Source: Alopecurus myosuroides (lineage: Eukaryota; Streptophyta; Magnoliopsida; Poales; Poaceae). From it: a DNA stretch of 64,000 bases. Where the stretch lies: positions 297,512,462 to 297,576,461 of the forward strand of contig CM054060.1 of the NCBI GenBank assembly GCA_028641055.1, written 5' to 3'. The translations under genes were made by a program, and so were the position numbers. Positions 10,152 to 23,227 of the stretch are shown here, one piece after another. How positions within the stretch are numbered: position 1 is the stretch's first letter; each line of letters opens with the position of its first letter. The notes beneath the pieces were generated by a model. The model was not told the origin of the DNA. It saw only the letters and a program-made list of their open reading frames with translations, and ran no database searches.

Positions 10152-13100
10152 TGTAGGGCCCGCCCTTCGAACCACTGTTCAAGGACACCCTGGATATGCA
10201 TACATTCACGATCCCAGGAATTCAGTCGTTAACAACATATCGAGCTGGTACACAGATACAATATCCATTACACAGTTACACAAACACACATGGTCACATG
10301 ACCAAGACTACACGGTTGTCACGCAGGACAACACACAACACACACAGCGGAAGACTAAACACACACAAAACGCGGTAGAGCCCAAGGCACGCCTTAACCT
10401 ACAGGCTGCTGACCCGGAGACGATCCTAGTTCGCAAAGCCATCAGCTCCGTACTCCTCTTCGTTGATCTTCTTCTGAGACTCCTTCTCAAAGTCTGGCAA
10501 GTAGATACCAGGGGCGAAACCATAATGAGTACATTTGAATGTACTCAGCAAGACATCCATCATGTAACTTACCAAATGCAAGTATGCTTATATGGTGTAA
10601 TAGGTAGGCTATAAGTAGGGTTCACTATCAATGGTGCTCATATAGGATGACGCCGCAGTTGCAGTCAAATTAATCTGCATCTTCGTTGAAGAAGATACTT
10701 CAGAAGAAAATAATATAGTTTTACTTCTCTTGTAGATATCACATGTACAAGAGTTTTTGTAAAGCTTTGTTAAAAAAATATTTTTCTCTTTGCAAAACTT
10801 CTTGGAATCAGTTTTCAGAATTCTTGCTTAGAGTGGAAAAGTTTTACTTGCAATTTTTTTTGTTTTTGTAAAACAACTTCTGGCTTTCCATCATTGGTAC
10901 CTACACGGTATAAGATTTCCTTCCCTTCCGAACTTCCCGAGTTCAACACCTTTTTGAAAACATCTTTTTGAACACATTGACACAATGCTAGCTACATGGC
11001 CATTCAACTGTCCATATCCGAGGACGCGGCTTCTTCGAAAAAGTTGTACTCTGCAGAGGTGTACACATCCACCAGATACAGTACACCTGCCGTGAACAAC
11101 CACGGACTGTAACAACAATATGTAGAACATCAGATTACTGATCATAACCTTCCACTATGTTCAAGCTAGAATGTGTCTATCTCTTCAGTTGAGTTTAATC
11201 TCCCCGGCAACATGTCGCACACCGCCATGACAGGAGACTCAACCGCTGCGACCGGAGGCGAAATTAATCCCACACTTTTTATGTCTCAACATTGGGAGTT
11301 TTGACGACATTCGGTTTGAGGGTACGACGTCCCTTATAGCAATTGAGATAGAACGCACACTAACAAGGACAAACTTCCAGTTAAGCCCCGTGCCCATGGT
11401 GGGGTAGGGTGGCAGTACGGTAAAGGTTGTCCGGCGAAGACTAGGTTATGTGTCATTTTTTTAAACATGTTCTTCCCAGAAAAGACCACTTCCACATTCC
11501 TCCGGAGAATAAGGATCCGCCTTTTCTCCGGGTTTTCCATAAAGCCTTTGTTTTGTAAAAACACAATTTTAAGGTGTCCACTTAGGAACTAATATATGTG
11601 ATGGTAATGAATACCATAAGGTGGCTATGGACTTAGTAACACCAAGTATTAACTAATGGCATAGTAATAGTATATATATAATAGTAGTAGAGTTCACTCA
11701 AAAATAGTTTTTTTTTTGGAAACCAAAGTTTTCGAAAAACTTTTTCAGAAGTAAAACATGCATGATAGATAATGGTAAGTGTATTATAACAGCAAGCATC
11801 AGGATGGCTTGCCTTAAGTCTCTTAATGTCCCTAGCCTTGAAGTAACTTGAACTTGACGCACAGCTCCACAACTGCTTCTTCTTCCTCTTCGTGTTCTAG
11901 CGTCGTAAAGGAATAAAACACACACACTCAGGTCTAAGAGTCAAACAACTAAGCTAAACAATACAAACAGCAAGCAAACGTACACTCACGAATCCTCTCG
12001 AACGATATCGCGAAAACTATCTCACATAACTCTCACGGTCCAAAACTATCGTCAGACAAACATATGGTTTAGGAAACCATACCCCACATATTACATACCA
12101 CATATGGAGTGGTGTACCACTCTCATAATAAGGTATACAAGAAGCTAAAAATATAGCTTGTGGGTGCAAGGGGTTAGGTTGCTAAGGTAAAATAAACAGA
12201 TAGGACAATACCCATGGCAGTGGGTATTGGCAACACACAAGCAATTGTCGCTCAATAAGTTTATGATTAGTTTGGATGCTTAGTTCACAAAATACTCCTA
12301 AGCACAACAACAACAACACTAGAACAACAAATAACACAAGTATGACACTCATGCTAAGGTACACACTCAGATAATATTCAAACAGCAGGTATACACACAC
12401 CAATTTAATAGACTATTTATTTACTACACTAATGTTTACTTGAAGTTATGGAATCCATCAATCATGAAAATTTGGCAAACAACAAGTAGATAATAAGCAA
12501 AGAATCAAGTCATAAAAATAATCTAAAACACCATCTTCACTCAAGATAATACTCCTATTAAACAGGCATGAAAACAGGACTGCACTTATAGCATACTAGT
12601 ATGGAAAATCTACCAAACATGCTATAAGAGATAATCATATTCTATAACTATAGAACATGCAACTAAAGAGTTCATGGAATCATAACAGAAGTAATAACTT
12701 CCTAAACATGCTATAATGAACTCATACACTCATAAAATAAAAGATGGTAATACTATAGCAAAAATCACCATTTTCTCGTGGTGACACTAGTTCAACACTA
12801 AAGAAGAAAACAATGCTACCATGATGCTTAAATCTAAACAAGAAAGTCATGATCATAAATATTCCTAAAAACAGTACACAAATCTTACTCATGCTAGTAA
12901 GCACAAACAATCAAAATAATTCCATGAAACAACTATTAAGCATGCATAAATTAACTCTAGCAATTTTTGTTTTCTTTAATCAATTACTAGCAAGCAAGCA
13001 AGGTATAACTTACACAACCAGTAGCTATGCACTTAAAGGAAAGTCATCTAAATCTTTCAAAAATTCAAACAATCAATTTACAATCATTCACAAACAATCT

Positions 13101-16044
13101 ATCAATCACAAGGAATTTAGTTTATTTGCAAACAATTTAATTTAGCACTCAATAGTGAATCATTCCTTAACATGATACTCCTAAGGAATATTATGCTAAC
13201 AAGTGGGTCACATCTATCACACTAGTATATTCTGATAAGAAATAAACTTCTCACTTGCATAAGTGAAAACAAACAAATATATTTTCCATGGTGGAAAATA
13301 GCAATCAATCATATAATTAAAACATGATAATTTCTCACAAGTGCATGGTTGGGGATTTTCATCCACAACCAAGATGCAATGGGACCAGTGGGTTATGGGC
13401 CCACTAATACCAAGGCAAGAAGAGGTAACAAAGCCTCTGGTCACACATGACAAATTAATCTAACCAAGCAAACCATACAAGGCTATTCATACTAGTGAAA
13501 ATATTACTAGTGAAAACAATAAAGTGCAAACAAGCAAACAAATGCTACACATGCATCCCCATAAAATCAAGTGCAACCTAACATAGATACTACCATCATA
13601 TTATCAGTACCAAAATGGTATTGTAATAAACTTAAAGACATAAAAAACTTAGGTGCACAACCACACAAAGATTTGCTCACACAACTAGTCAAATAAGTAC
13701 TAGAAAACAAACAACAAATGTTACACATGCTTTGCTATAAAATAAGGTGTAAGCTAATAGAGATGATAACAGAGAAATAACAGTACCAAAGTGGTACTGG
13801 ATCTATCATAACCATAACAAAAATCTAGGTACAACAAATCCACAAGGATTTGCCCACACAACAATCCAAATAATAAAACTAGGAAAATAACAAATGGACT
13901 CATGCTTTGCTACAAGATAACATGCAAGTTAACAGAGAAAATGGCATAGAAATAACATTACCAAAATGTTACTGGACTCCACTCAGGCAAGGCACAACTT
14001 AGGTAAAAACAAACATACAAAGATTTGGTTCACATGATACTCAAATAAATAAAACTAGAAATTGACAAATGCTATTCCTATTTCTATTTGACTTTCCAAA
14101 CATGCATACACTTTCTAAGGTGGATGTACTGCAATAAAACAACTTAATAACAAGTACTAACAACTCTATACAAGTTAGGAAGCAATATTAAAACAACCAC
14201 ACATTCATTCCAAACAAAAACAAACAAAGAAAACAAAACAGAAAAGCTACTGTTTCTAGATCTGTCCACCAAAACAAATCTAGAGCCTCAAATATTAATC
14301 TAAGCTAGGATAAGATAGATCTAGTCAATATCAAACTCATACAATTGGATTTGCTTCAAAAATAATTTTTAAACTCCTTATAAAAAGTCTAGAAAAACCT
14401 ACTGGTCTTTTACCAAAATGGATGTCATTTCCATTTGGTAACTGGCGTTGATGTAAGTACAAGTCCTATGGATATATATACGCATAGGCTACTCAAAACA
14501 GTTTGATTTGACCAAAATGGATACAGATTCTAAAAGTTATGCCAAAAATGGCTAAACAGACAGTCTGTGGCAAAACAGGTATTGTGACAAAAATAAGAGT
14601 GCAAACTTGGATCTTCCAACGGGACATGGTTAGGAAAACATAAGCCTAGTTCTATGAATTTTTGTAGAAAATAATATGCACGAAAACTATTTTTCACAAG
14701 CTCAAAACCACAGGAAAACTAATGCGGGGATTTGAGGTTCCTCACCTCGGTTTAAGAAAAATGGCCGGCGGCGATTTTGGAGCTCATGGAGCTCACATGG
14801 CTGGCTCAAGGCTCTTCTCAGCTTGGGGATGGAGTGTGGTCGTGAGGGGCTGTGGAGGAGGGCTATGGAGCAAGGAAACATCAAGGGTTGGTTTATAGCG
14901 AAGGGCAAGGGCAAAAATGGCAAGTGTGGCTTTGGATTCATACCATTTTATGGCATATGAGGTGTTCAAGGGACTTTTTGGTCTTCCAAGAGTGAGCACA
15001 GGGTGTCCTAGTCACCCATGATGAGTTTGCAGGTCTTACCCTATCCATAGAGAGCAAGTGGGCAAGCCAAATAGTCAAAGACATGTGTGTGCCCATACCT
15101 TTCCATGTCACCACCTCTCTCCTCTCTTATCTTCATGCCTAAGGATTCTAGAAGCAAGGTCAAGCATCCAGGGTGGAGTACTAGTCGTGGTCAACACAAG
15201 GGACAAAGTCTTACTTCGAATCTTGGAAGGGAAGGCAATGAAAACTTCTGCCCAAAATCGTATCTGTTACTGTTCCAAAAAAAATCAGAAAATTCTCTAA
15301 GTGTTGGAGAACAGAAGAAATGAGCAAAAAGTTTGGAATGTTTTCAGAGACCAAATGGATTCCAATTTTTGTTTTCCAAGTTGGAGTTTGTTAAACATGT
15401 TATAAACTTTCAGAAACATATTTTAAAAACAAATTTGAAATAGTTTAAGGCTATGAAAACAATGTGGGAAAAGGGGTACTTTCTGTTTTTATCTGTTTCT
15501 CAAAACTGCCTTATTCTGCCTTAATTTCATATCACAAAAACAACAAGCAAAATATAGTTTTTATTTATTCAAAAATAAAAATGAGCTTATGCGTTTGTAG
15601 TACATATACCATAATATAACAATTTATAGCTTGGTGAAAACAATGGTAGAAAACAGGTACTTGGATTATTTTTCACAGATTGTTTTCTATAGGAAACTTA
15701 AAAGAAAACTTTCATAGATCATTTTGGGAACTTGTCTTCTCTGATCCAACAAAGTTAAAAGTTTATTTTAAGATGAAAACAATAATGATCCAAGTCTTAG
15801 AATAAAAATCACTCAAGTAACAATAGGAAAACATCAGGAAGAATATCAGGAAAAATAATAGGAATCTTTTTCAGAAACATTTGGTATTGGTTTTATAAAG
15901 ACACAAAACTTGTTTTTCAAATATGATTAAGATCATAAACATATGTTAGTTCAAACAATCATGTTGTTATATATAAAAAAATTGTTGCCCCTAATTTTTG
16001 TCTTCTAGAGCACAGTCCAAGAGTCCAAAAACTGGGGTGTGACA
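10152..16044 (-). repeat. E2 5' LTR (5.9 kb)
   Basis: On the minus strand it runs from TGTCACACCCC at 16044 to CCCTACA at 10152. Colinear similarity to the E5 LTR (for example 13217-13450 against 25910-26040, and the conserved CCCACTGCCATGGGTATT stretch near 12210 and 63138) shows that the length is native and not caused by an insertion. The many short frames are AT-rich chance ORFs. No domain is visible. Confidence 0.85.
14744..14900 (-). promoter_or_regulatory. E2 LTR TATA box, leader and splice-donor-like site
   Basis: On the minus strand CGCTATAAACC (14900-14890) is a good TATA box. About 150 nt further is CCGAG|GTGAGG (GT at 14745-14744), a consensus 5' splice site. The intervening sequence is GC-richer than the rest of the LTR. 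Confidence 0.5.
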
Positions 16045-16818
16045 CACACACTGTCACCTTTACACCAAGATCAAAGTGTCTACGGAGATCTCAAAACAAA
16101 ACCACTTGAGTATCATAACAGATGAAGAGTAACATCTACTTATTCAACTAGATTACAAAGCTCATGATCACATAAAGATCACACCATGGGATAGAGACGA
16201 ATTACACAGCTACCAGTAGAGCCCTCAGCCCTGGGGGATAACTACTCCCTCCTAATCATGGGAGTCAGCAACAGCGATGAAGATGGCGATGGAGTCGATG
16301 GAGATGGCTCCGGGGGAGCTTCCTCGTCCCGGCAGGGTGCCGGAACAGAGATTTCTGTCCCCCGAATCTTGTCGGCGGCGGCGGTGGAGCTATGGAACTT
16401 TTCGTGGAAGGAGGCCGATATCTTTAGGGTTTATGCCTCGGGGGGATTTATAGGCAAAAGTTCAATGGCGGTGGGCTCCCGGGGGGCCACACCACCTGTA
16501 GGCGCGGCCGGGGGGACCCGCGCCCACCCATGGTGTGGACACCCCTCTAACCCTCTCCGGGTCTCTTTTGGACTCCTTGATGCTCCGGGAATTCTAAGAC
16601 TTTTGGCTTTTGTTTTGGTTGATTCTGAGAATATTTCCAGAAGAACTTTTTTGAAACAAAAAACATCAGAAAACAGGAACTGGCTCTGTGGCATCGTTTC
16701 AATAGGTTAGTCCATGAAAACGTTCGGAAAACAAAGGAAAATATGTGAAAACATAAAGGTATTGGATAGAAAACAAGCATGGAGCATCGAAAACTATAGA
16801 TACATTTGAGACGTATCA
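16045..16818 (-). repeat. X: 5' part of a Gypsy LTR, truncated by E2
   Basis: On the minus strand it begins TGATACGTCTCAAA, a start typical of Triticeae Gypsy LTRs. A TATA box (GCCTATAAATC, 16455-16445) is followed by a GC-rich leader. E2 cuts it at 16044. It is itself inserted in the E3 LTR, so its remainder should lie left of the window. Confidence 0.75.
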
Positions 16819-17259
16819 CATAGTGAAGATAAGATATTTATGTATTCAATTATGATATCATTGTTGAGAGTGTCCACTAGTGAAAGTATGATCCCTAGGC
16901 CTTGTTTCTAAGCATTGAAACACCATTTAAAACCAGTTTTTCTACATGTTTGCTTGCTGCCATTTTTATTTCAGATTGCAATTACCACTTATAATCATCC
17001 ATATTACTTGTATTTCACTATCTCTTTTCCGAACTAGTGCACCTATACAACAGACAATTGTATTAGGTGTGTTGGGGACACAAGAGACTTCTTGTATCTC
17101 AGTTCCAGGGTTGCTTGAGAGGGATATCTTTGACCTCTACCTCCCTGAGTTCGATAAACCTTGGGTGATTCACTTAAGGGAAACTTATTGTTGTTCTACA
17201 AACCTCTGCACTTGGAGGCCCAACACGGTCTACAAGAATAGAAGCATGCATAGACATCA
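16819..17259 (+). repeat. E3 5' LTR, last 441 bp
   Basis: This sequence resembles the R/U5 end of WHAM/Sabrina-like LTRs from memory and ends agacatca. The LTR start is missing because X is inserted at its left. Confidence 0.75.
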
Positions 17260-17269
17260 AACTTTTTTC

Positions 17270-17287
17270 TGGCGCCGTTGCCGGGGA
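17270..17287 (+). other. E3 primer-binding site (tRNA-Asp)
   Basis: TGGCGCCGTTGCCGGGGA is the exact complement of the plant tRNA-Asp 3' end including CCA. It lies 10 nt after the LTR end. Confidence 0.9.
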
Positions 17288-17475
17288 GGTAAGGTAAAAG
17301 GTACTCACATCCTCTGGCTACTAAACTATTTTATAGTATTGTTGCTTATGTGTGAGTGCTCAAAGTTATTTCCTTTAGATTCTTCCATTATATCTTTTTT
17401 GTTTCTTGTTTTTATTTTCACTAGTTAGGCTTATTTTTACTTGTTCCTTGTTTTTATTTTTACTAGTTAGGATTA

Positions 17476-18587
17476 ATGGAAAACAACAAAAATATGAGAG
17501 AGCTTTATAACATTTATCTTGAGTTAGGACATGAAGTGTTTGAAGAGAAAATTAAAAAACCTATGGAACTTTATTTGCATGCTAGTAGAAGTGTTATTAG
17601 TATGAATTCTTTGAACACCATTATTGCTAATGCTATGGAAATATTTAATATTGGGGAAGCTACTTTATATGAAAATGATCTTTTTAGTTCCCCAGCTTTT
17701 AGAGGAGAAATTTTGCTCTGATGATACTTTATCTTCCATATGTGACAATTCTAATGATGCTTGTGATATTTTAAATCCACCTACTGAAAGTATTCCTTTT
17801 GAAATACCTATGGAAATTGTTGAAAAGATTATGGTTGAACGTTATGCAGGAGATGAAACAGGCCATCCAAGTGATCACTTGTTGAAACTTAAAGAACTTT
17901 GTGAGTTGTTTAAGGTTGCAGGTTTATCAAGAGAAAATTTCATGAAGAAATTATTTCCATTGTCACTTAAGGACAAAGAAAGGGAGTGTTATGAGCTACT
18001 AGATGATCCTCATCATTTGGAGTGGAAGGAGCTTGAATATCTCTTTTACTCTAAATTTTATCCTCCTCATGAAATGCATTTAGATAGGAATTACATTTAT
18101 AATTTTCGTCCTCATGGTGGGGAAAGAATAGCTCAATCTTGAGGGAGACTGAAAATATTAATATTCAAATGTCCTAACCATGAGCTTCGCGAGGAAATAA
18201 TTGTTACTCATTTTTATGCAAGGCTTTCGGGACATTGCAAGGATTATCTAGATGCATGTTCAGAGGGTTCTTTCACAAGTAAGAAGGTTGAAGCTAAGTG
18301 GAATCTTCTTGAAACAATTCAAAACAATACTGAAGATTGGGATAACAACAAAGGTAAAGAATCAGGTATAAACTATGAGTATGATTGCATTAAGTCTTTC
18401 GCTGAAACTGCTAATTTTCAAGAGCTTAGTGCTAAATATGGTTTTGATCCTCAAATTATTGTTGATTACTGTAGAGCCTTTTCTTCTCATATCAATGTTC
18501 ATAAACAAAATTGGGACATGTATCATGAATCTTTTAAAGACACTTGCATGAAAAATGAAATTGTTATTAATGATTGCAATAAACATG
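17476..18587 (+). pseudogene. E3 gag, frameshifted and cut by E4
   Basis: The ATG at 17476 opens a frame rich in charged helices. Around 17700 the coding signal passes to the +1 frame, used from about 17624. That frame shows the retrotrans_gag core: a SLKDKERECYELL helix and then FYSKFYPP near 18040. A TGA at 18140-18142 breaks it, after which the same frame stays open to 18587. There E4 is inserted and the zinc-knuckle, protease and pol parts are lost from view. The protein would be a capsid that packages element RNA in cytoplasmic particles. At least one frameshift and one stop make it non-functional. The 17288-17475 leader has no frame. Confidence 0.8.
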
Positions 18588-20064
18588 TGATACGTCCATT
18601 TTGCATCACTGTTTTATATTGTTATTTTATGTTATTCATCGATATATTTCATGTTATGATGAATCACTTATGTTATTTTTATCTTATTTTGCATGTTTCA
18701 TAATTTTTGAGAATAAATACCGGAACCACAAATCTGATAGAAAAAGCACTGTCAAGATACCCTATTTCAGAAGATCAAAAGAAGAGGGGCGATACCGGAG
18801 GAGTCTTAGAAGTTCCGAGGAGGAAGTGAGCCAGAAGGGGGCCACCTGGGGCCCACATCACTAGGCTCCTGGGGGTGGTATGCCCCCCTAGCCCACTCCC
18901 AGGTGCCCCCGTTCGCATACTTGTCCCCCAGGGAACCCTAAGCCCCAACATATCATTGAAGAATTATTCCGCTGCCACCTCGGGGCGGAAAACAACAGAG
19001 AGACAAAAGCTCTCCGGCAGGGAGAAATCTGTCGGGGAAATTCCTCCCCGAAGAGGGGAAATCATCGCCATCATCACCGACATCACTCCGGGCTTCATCG
19101 AGATCGTCATCATCATCATCCTCATCACCAACACCATCATCTTCACCGTCCACATTCATCCCGCTGTAACAATTAGGGCTCTCTATTGTTGTTTTACATT
19201 AGATCTCTCTCCCGGTGTGGATTACTTGTTAGTAGTTGATGCTTGTGAGATTTACCGGTGTTAGCACTTTATGACCGGATTGTTATTATCTATTATATCA
19301 CCTCTGATTATGATACAAATGATGTCTTGTGAGTAGTTCGTTTAGTTCTTGAGGACATTGGATAAGTCATGATGTTAGTAGTGAAGTTATGTTGAAGTAA
19401 TATCTCGTGGTTCGGTATTTAAGTTGTGGTGCTATTCTTTTAGTGGTGTCATGTGAACATTGACTACATGATACTTCACCTTTATGGTCCTAGGAGGATG
19501 CATTGTGTATTTTGCTACTAATTGTGGGGTTGCTGGATTGACACAAATCTAAACCCCCGTTAGGAAACCAATGCACGAGGGAGTGTAGGATCCCGGAGTT
19601 TTAAGGCTGTGGTTAGATTTATCTTAATTACTTTCGTGTATTTGAGGATGCTTACGAGGGGTATAATCACAAGTATGTATTAGTCCTAGTTGGGCAGTGC
19701 ATTAGCATAGGTTCACCCACACAACCCTTAACGAACCAATAAATATTAATCAACTATATGAAGCGAAAGCACTTGACGAAATTCCCATGTGTCCTCGAGA
19801 ACGTTTGGTATTCATAAGTAAAACAACCGGCTTGTCCTTTGCTCTCAAAATGATTGGGCCAATCGCTGCAATATTATTTACTATCTTTTATTTACTCGCA
19901 CTTTATTTATCTCCTATATCAAAAACTACCAAAAACCCATTTGCTAGTGTTTATAGTCAATCTACTATCTAAACTCCTTGTCAACACCTTCTGTTCCTCG
20001 TTGGGTTCAACACTCTTATTTATCGAAAGTACTATGATACACCCCCTATACTTGTGGGTCATCA
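18588..20064 (+). repeat. E4 5' LTR (1,477 bp)
   Basis: It starts TGATACGTCC right after a candidate target-site copy (acatg, 18583-18587) and ends gggtcatca before a primer site. A GC-rich leader at 18780-19170 includes ATC/CAT trinucleotide-rich sequence at 19060-19150. No gene. The 3' LTR is outside the window. Confidence 0.85.
19060..19150. repeat. CAT/ATC trinucleotide-rich stretch in the E4 LTR
   Basis: Imperfect runs of atc and cat triplets, a degenerate microsatellite. Confidence 0.6.
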
Positions 20065-20075
20065 AGACTATTTTC

Positions 20076-20093
20076 TGGCACCGTTGCCGGGGA
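20076..20093 (+). other. E4 primer-binding site (tRNA-Asp, one mismatch)
   Basis: TGGCACCGTTGCCGGGGA differs from the tRNA-Asp complement at one base (A for G). Confidence 0.88.
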
Positions 20094-20209
20094 GTGAAGT
20101 GCTATTGGTAAGTGGAATTGGTAAGAGAAACTTTTACGGTGAGTGTTGTTTTTATTTCTGTCTGCTGTTTTATTTCATTGTGGAGAATACTTTTTGTTCT
20201 CTGTCTAGG

Positions 20210-21041
20210 GGTCTTTCTACCATTACTAATAGGGTAGTACGTGACCCGTTATCTGCTGAATTAGATCCTTATAAAATACCTATCAAACTTATTGGACGTG
20301 TTATGGATAACTTCTATTATGGAGATGGAACTGTCCATCCCGGTGATCATTTGCTCTTTATACATGAATTGTACGAGTTATTCAGGTGTGCAGGTATTAC
20401 AATCAATTAAGTTAAAAGGAAATTATTTTCTTTATCGCTGAAAGGAAGAGCCGCTGAATGGTTCAAATTACTGAAGAATGGTGAATCTATTGGATGGGAG
20501 GAAATTGTTCCTCTCTTTTATTCTAAATTATATCCTCCTAGTGAGATTGATAAAGACCAGAATCAAATATATAATTTATGGCCTCGTGTTGGAGAGAGTA
20601 TTTCCCAAGTGTGGGGGATAATGAAATTATTAATGCTCAAATGTCCCGTTCATGAGCTCCCGAGTAATATTGTTATCAATAATTTTTATGCAAGGCTTTC
20701 TCTTCATGATAAGGATTTATTGGATGCTTCTTGTTCTGGATCATTCACACGTATGAAGGAAGTAGCTAAATGGGATCTTCTTGTCCGTATTCAGGAAAAC
20801 ACTAAAGGGTGGGACAATGACAAAGGTAGAAAGTCAGGTATAAATTATGATTATTAATGAATTAAATCTTTTATGGGAACTGATGATTTCTATAATGTTA
20901 GTGTTGTTTGTGGTCTTGATTCTCAAATCTTTGCAAACTATCTTAAAGCTTTTGCCTCCTATCTTGCTATTCCTAAAAAGGAGTATAGCAAGTATCATGC
21001 ACCTTATACAGATATTGTTCATGCTAGTAATATAGAAGTGC
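20210..21041 (+). pseudogene. E4 gag, degenerate
   Basis: One frame can be followed from about 20210. It has the capsid-like core (YKIPIKLIGRV, then PGDHLLFIHELYELF), a SLKGRAAEWFKLL helix, and FYSKLYPPSE near 20520. It crosses in-frame stops at about 20408 and 20855-20860 but resumes in the same frame to 21041, where a solo LTR is inserted. The family resembles E3 gag (FYSKxYPP, NNFYARLS, DKGRKSGINYDY parallels). No functional product is expected. The leader at 20094-20209 has no frame. Confidence 0.8.
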
Positions 21042-22370
21042 TGTTGGAACGCGTAGAGATAAACAAAACTTTTCCTACGTGATGCTTCCAAGATCTAGCC
21101 GAGGTAGAAGGCCACGAGTATTACCACTAGACGCGCAGGTGCGGATTATCGATGCAGCGCATCGGGGCAGTGCAGTCCCACGATCCGGTCCGGCCGATCC
21201 AATCCCTCGAACGTCGAAGTGCTGAACGTACAACACCTCTGCCGGTATCCACACGTACGAGGAGGAGCTCCGACGGCGGACTGCTAGGTCCGGTGCGGCG
21301 GCTGGACTGAGTGGGGCTAGGGTTCCCAACGCATGGGAGAGTGGACTAACGTGCCCGCTGGGCAACCTGCGCCCCTCTTTATATAGCGTATGGTAATGGG
21401 CTGCACAACACTTGTGGCCCATTCCCTCTGTGAGTCCGACTCACTAACTCAGTCCATTTCCGGTTCGGGTCCAACCCAACCAATACTTGCTCCCGCTCTT
21501 AAGTGTGCGACCCTGCAGGCTCATGGCGACTTGGACACGATTGGAGTCCAACTCCCAATCGATCAATCGGCAGCGGCTCCTAGCAGAACGTGCTGACTCC
21601 CAAGTACCATTGAGTCATGACGACATACCTTTCAATGTGATATTCATCTTAGTCCTTTTTGCCTCACGATATACCTTGTCGAGCTATAGGAGATTTATCG
21701 TCATCCCTTAAATAGCTCAACTCTCTTCTCGATCCGTGATATGTGATTCACCTGACTAACTCTTAGTCAACAGACACAGTTAACACTTAACTGAGTTGCG
21801 CATGGCCATGCTTCCTGAATCATATCACTCGAGAGGGCCCAGAGAATATCTCTCCATTCGGAGGGGCAAAATCCCATCTTGATTATCCACATCACGCAGC
21901 TTGCTTCTCATTCGACCCGAACTCAGCCTTTATAGTTGCCTTGTCACAGAACAACGTTTGACAGAACCTAAGTCGGTGATCCACAACTCGGATTGTGCGA
22001 CAACCTCAGGTCTAAGGATTACATTGATTGAGACATGCAAATGACGACTTGATCGTTGCATCTCAATGTGGGTCAGTCCGACTTGCTAAACTCTTTAGCC
22101 AAGTCCGTGAACGTTGGAATGGCATCACCATGCCCATGACAAGTGGAACCGTTTCATCAGCCAACACTCACATTAGTCTAGGGTGTGTGTCCAGCACAAC
22201 CTAAATGACCAAGGACAATCTAGTATGAACAACATGAATATATAGTTCCACAATCGAATCACATATTCAATGACATATATCAGATGTTCAAAACAAGGAC
22301 AACTTAATAACTTTATGAATACAGTGGGAATTACATCATACATGATTGCCTCTAGGGCATATTCCCAACA
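21042..22370 (-). mobile_element. BARE/Angela-type Copia solo LTR
   Basis: The boundaries are TGTTGG...CCAACA, flanked by perfect 5-bp target-site copies agtgc (21037-21041 and 22371-22375). On the minus strand it starts TGTTGGGAATATGCCCTAGA, the familiar start of BARE-1/WIS/Angela LTRs, which fixes the orientation. A TATA box (CGCTATATAAAG, 21388-21377) agrees. No internal domain lies next to it, so it is a solo LTR left by LTR-LTR recombination. It splits the E4 gag-protease gene. Length is 1,329 bp. Confidence 0.92.
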
Positions 22371-22375
22371 AGTGC

Positions 22376-23227
22376 ATATTGTTAATCCTGTTGTTCCTAA
22401 ACCTTATATTGAAAAGATGCCTTTCCCTGCTAAGGTGAAAGAACACTCTATTGTAGCTAGTGTGGTCAATAAGAGGATTAAGAAATCCATTGAAAATTAA
22501 CTGTTGAACCTATTGTAGCAATAGTAAAAGATCTTGTTTGTGTAAATGTAGAGGATGAACACATTGTCTTCTATGAGGATGCTTCTAATATTGTTTCCCA
22601 TCCTCATAGACCTAAGAAAACTAGTGTTCATGTGCTTTCTGTTAAGATTGGTGATCATTGCTATTATGGTTTGTGTGATAATGGTGCTAGTTCTAGTGCT
22701 ATACCTTATGATCTTTATAAAGAAATTATGCATGAAATTGGTTCTTGTGAGCTTGAGGATATTTATGTGGTTATTCAGATTGCTAATAGAGAATATGTAT
22801 TTCCGATTGGTATTGTTAGAGACGTGGAAGTTTTATGTGGTAAAACTAAATATCCCACTGATTTTCTAGTACTTGGTAAGGCTGCTAGTAAAACTTGTCC
22901 TAATATTTTTGGTATACCTTTGTTGAACACTTGTGGTGCTATTATAGATTGTAAGAGGGAGAAGATATTGACTAAATTTGATGGAATATCTTATGAGTTC
23001 AATTTCTCCAAATTTGCCAGAGCATCTTATGAATCTAAATTGCCTGATGAGAATTTTAAAGTTGAAAAACTTACTTCTATTGCTCTTGCTCCTAACAATG
23101 CTTTGCATCAATATATGGAGGACCATGAAAGTGAGGTCTTTATGGAAGAGATAAAGGAGATTGACGATATTCTTCTTCGTCAACCGGTGATATTGAAACA
23201 TATTTTACCCGTGGAAGACTTGGGTAC
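22376..23227 (+). pseudogene. E4 aspartic protease region, degenerate and cut by E5
   Basis: After the solo LTR the frame resumes and meets a stop at 22498-22500. The retropepsin-like domain is open from about 22632. The active-site loop reads LCDNGASSSAIP (residues 14-25 of the open part), where related elements have D-L-G-A. The flap and second half end with FGIPLLNTCGAIIDC, the usual ILGRPFL-type strand with the Gly-Arg lost. The conserved VEDLGT end is reached just before E5 inserts at 23228. Retropepsins cleave Gag-Pol in the particle. The changed motif residues and the insertion make this copy inactive. Confidence 0.8.

Larger units (their letters stand above)
6663..16044 (-). mobile_element. 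E2: non-autonomous LTR retrotransposon with 5.9-kb LTR
   Basis: On the minus strand the order is 5' LTR (16044-10152), tRNA-iMet primer site (10147-10136), two gag-like ORFs, a polypurine tract, and a 3' LTR remnant (6967-6663) cut by E1. No protease, RT or integrase is present in the 3.2-kb interior. The two LTR copies can be aligned over about 305 bp. They differ at roughly 14 positions by eye plus one short tandem duplication near 15840. Confidence 0.87.

Noticed and set aside
17270..17290. tRNA-Asp-like sequence
   Set aside because: Only the 18-nt tRNA 3' complement is present, with no cloverleaf. It is a primer-binding site.
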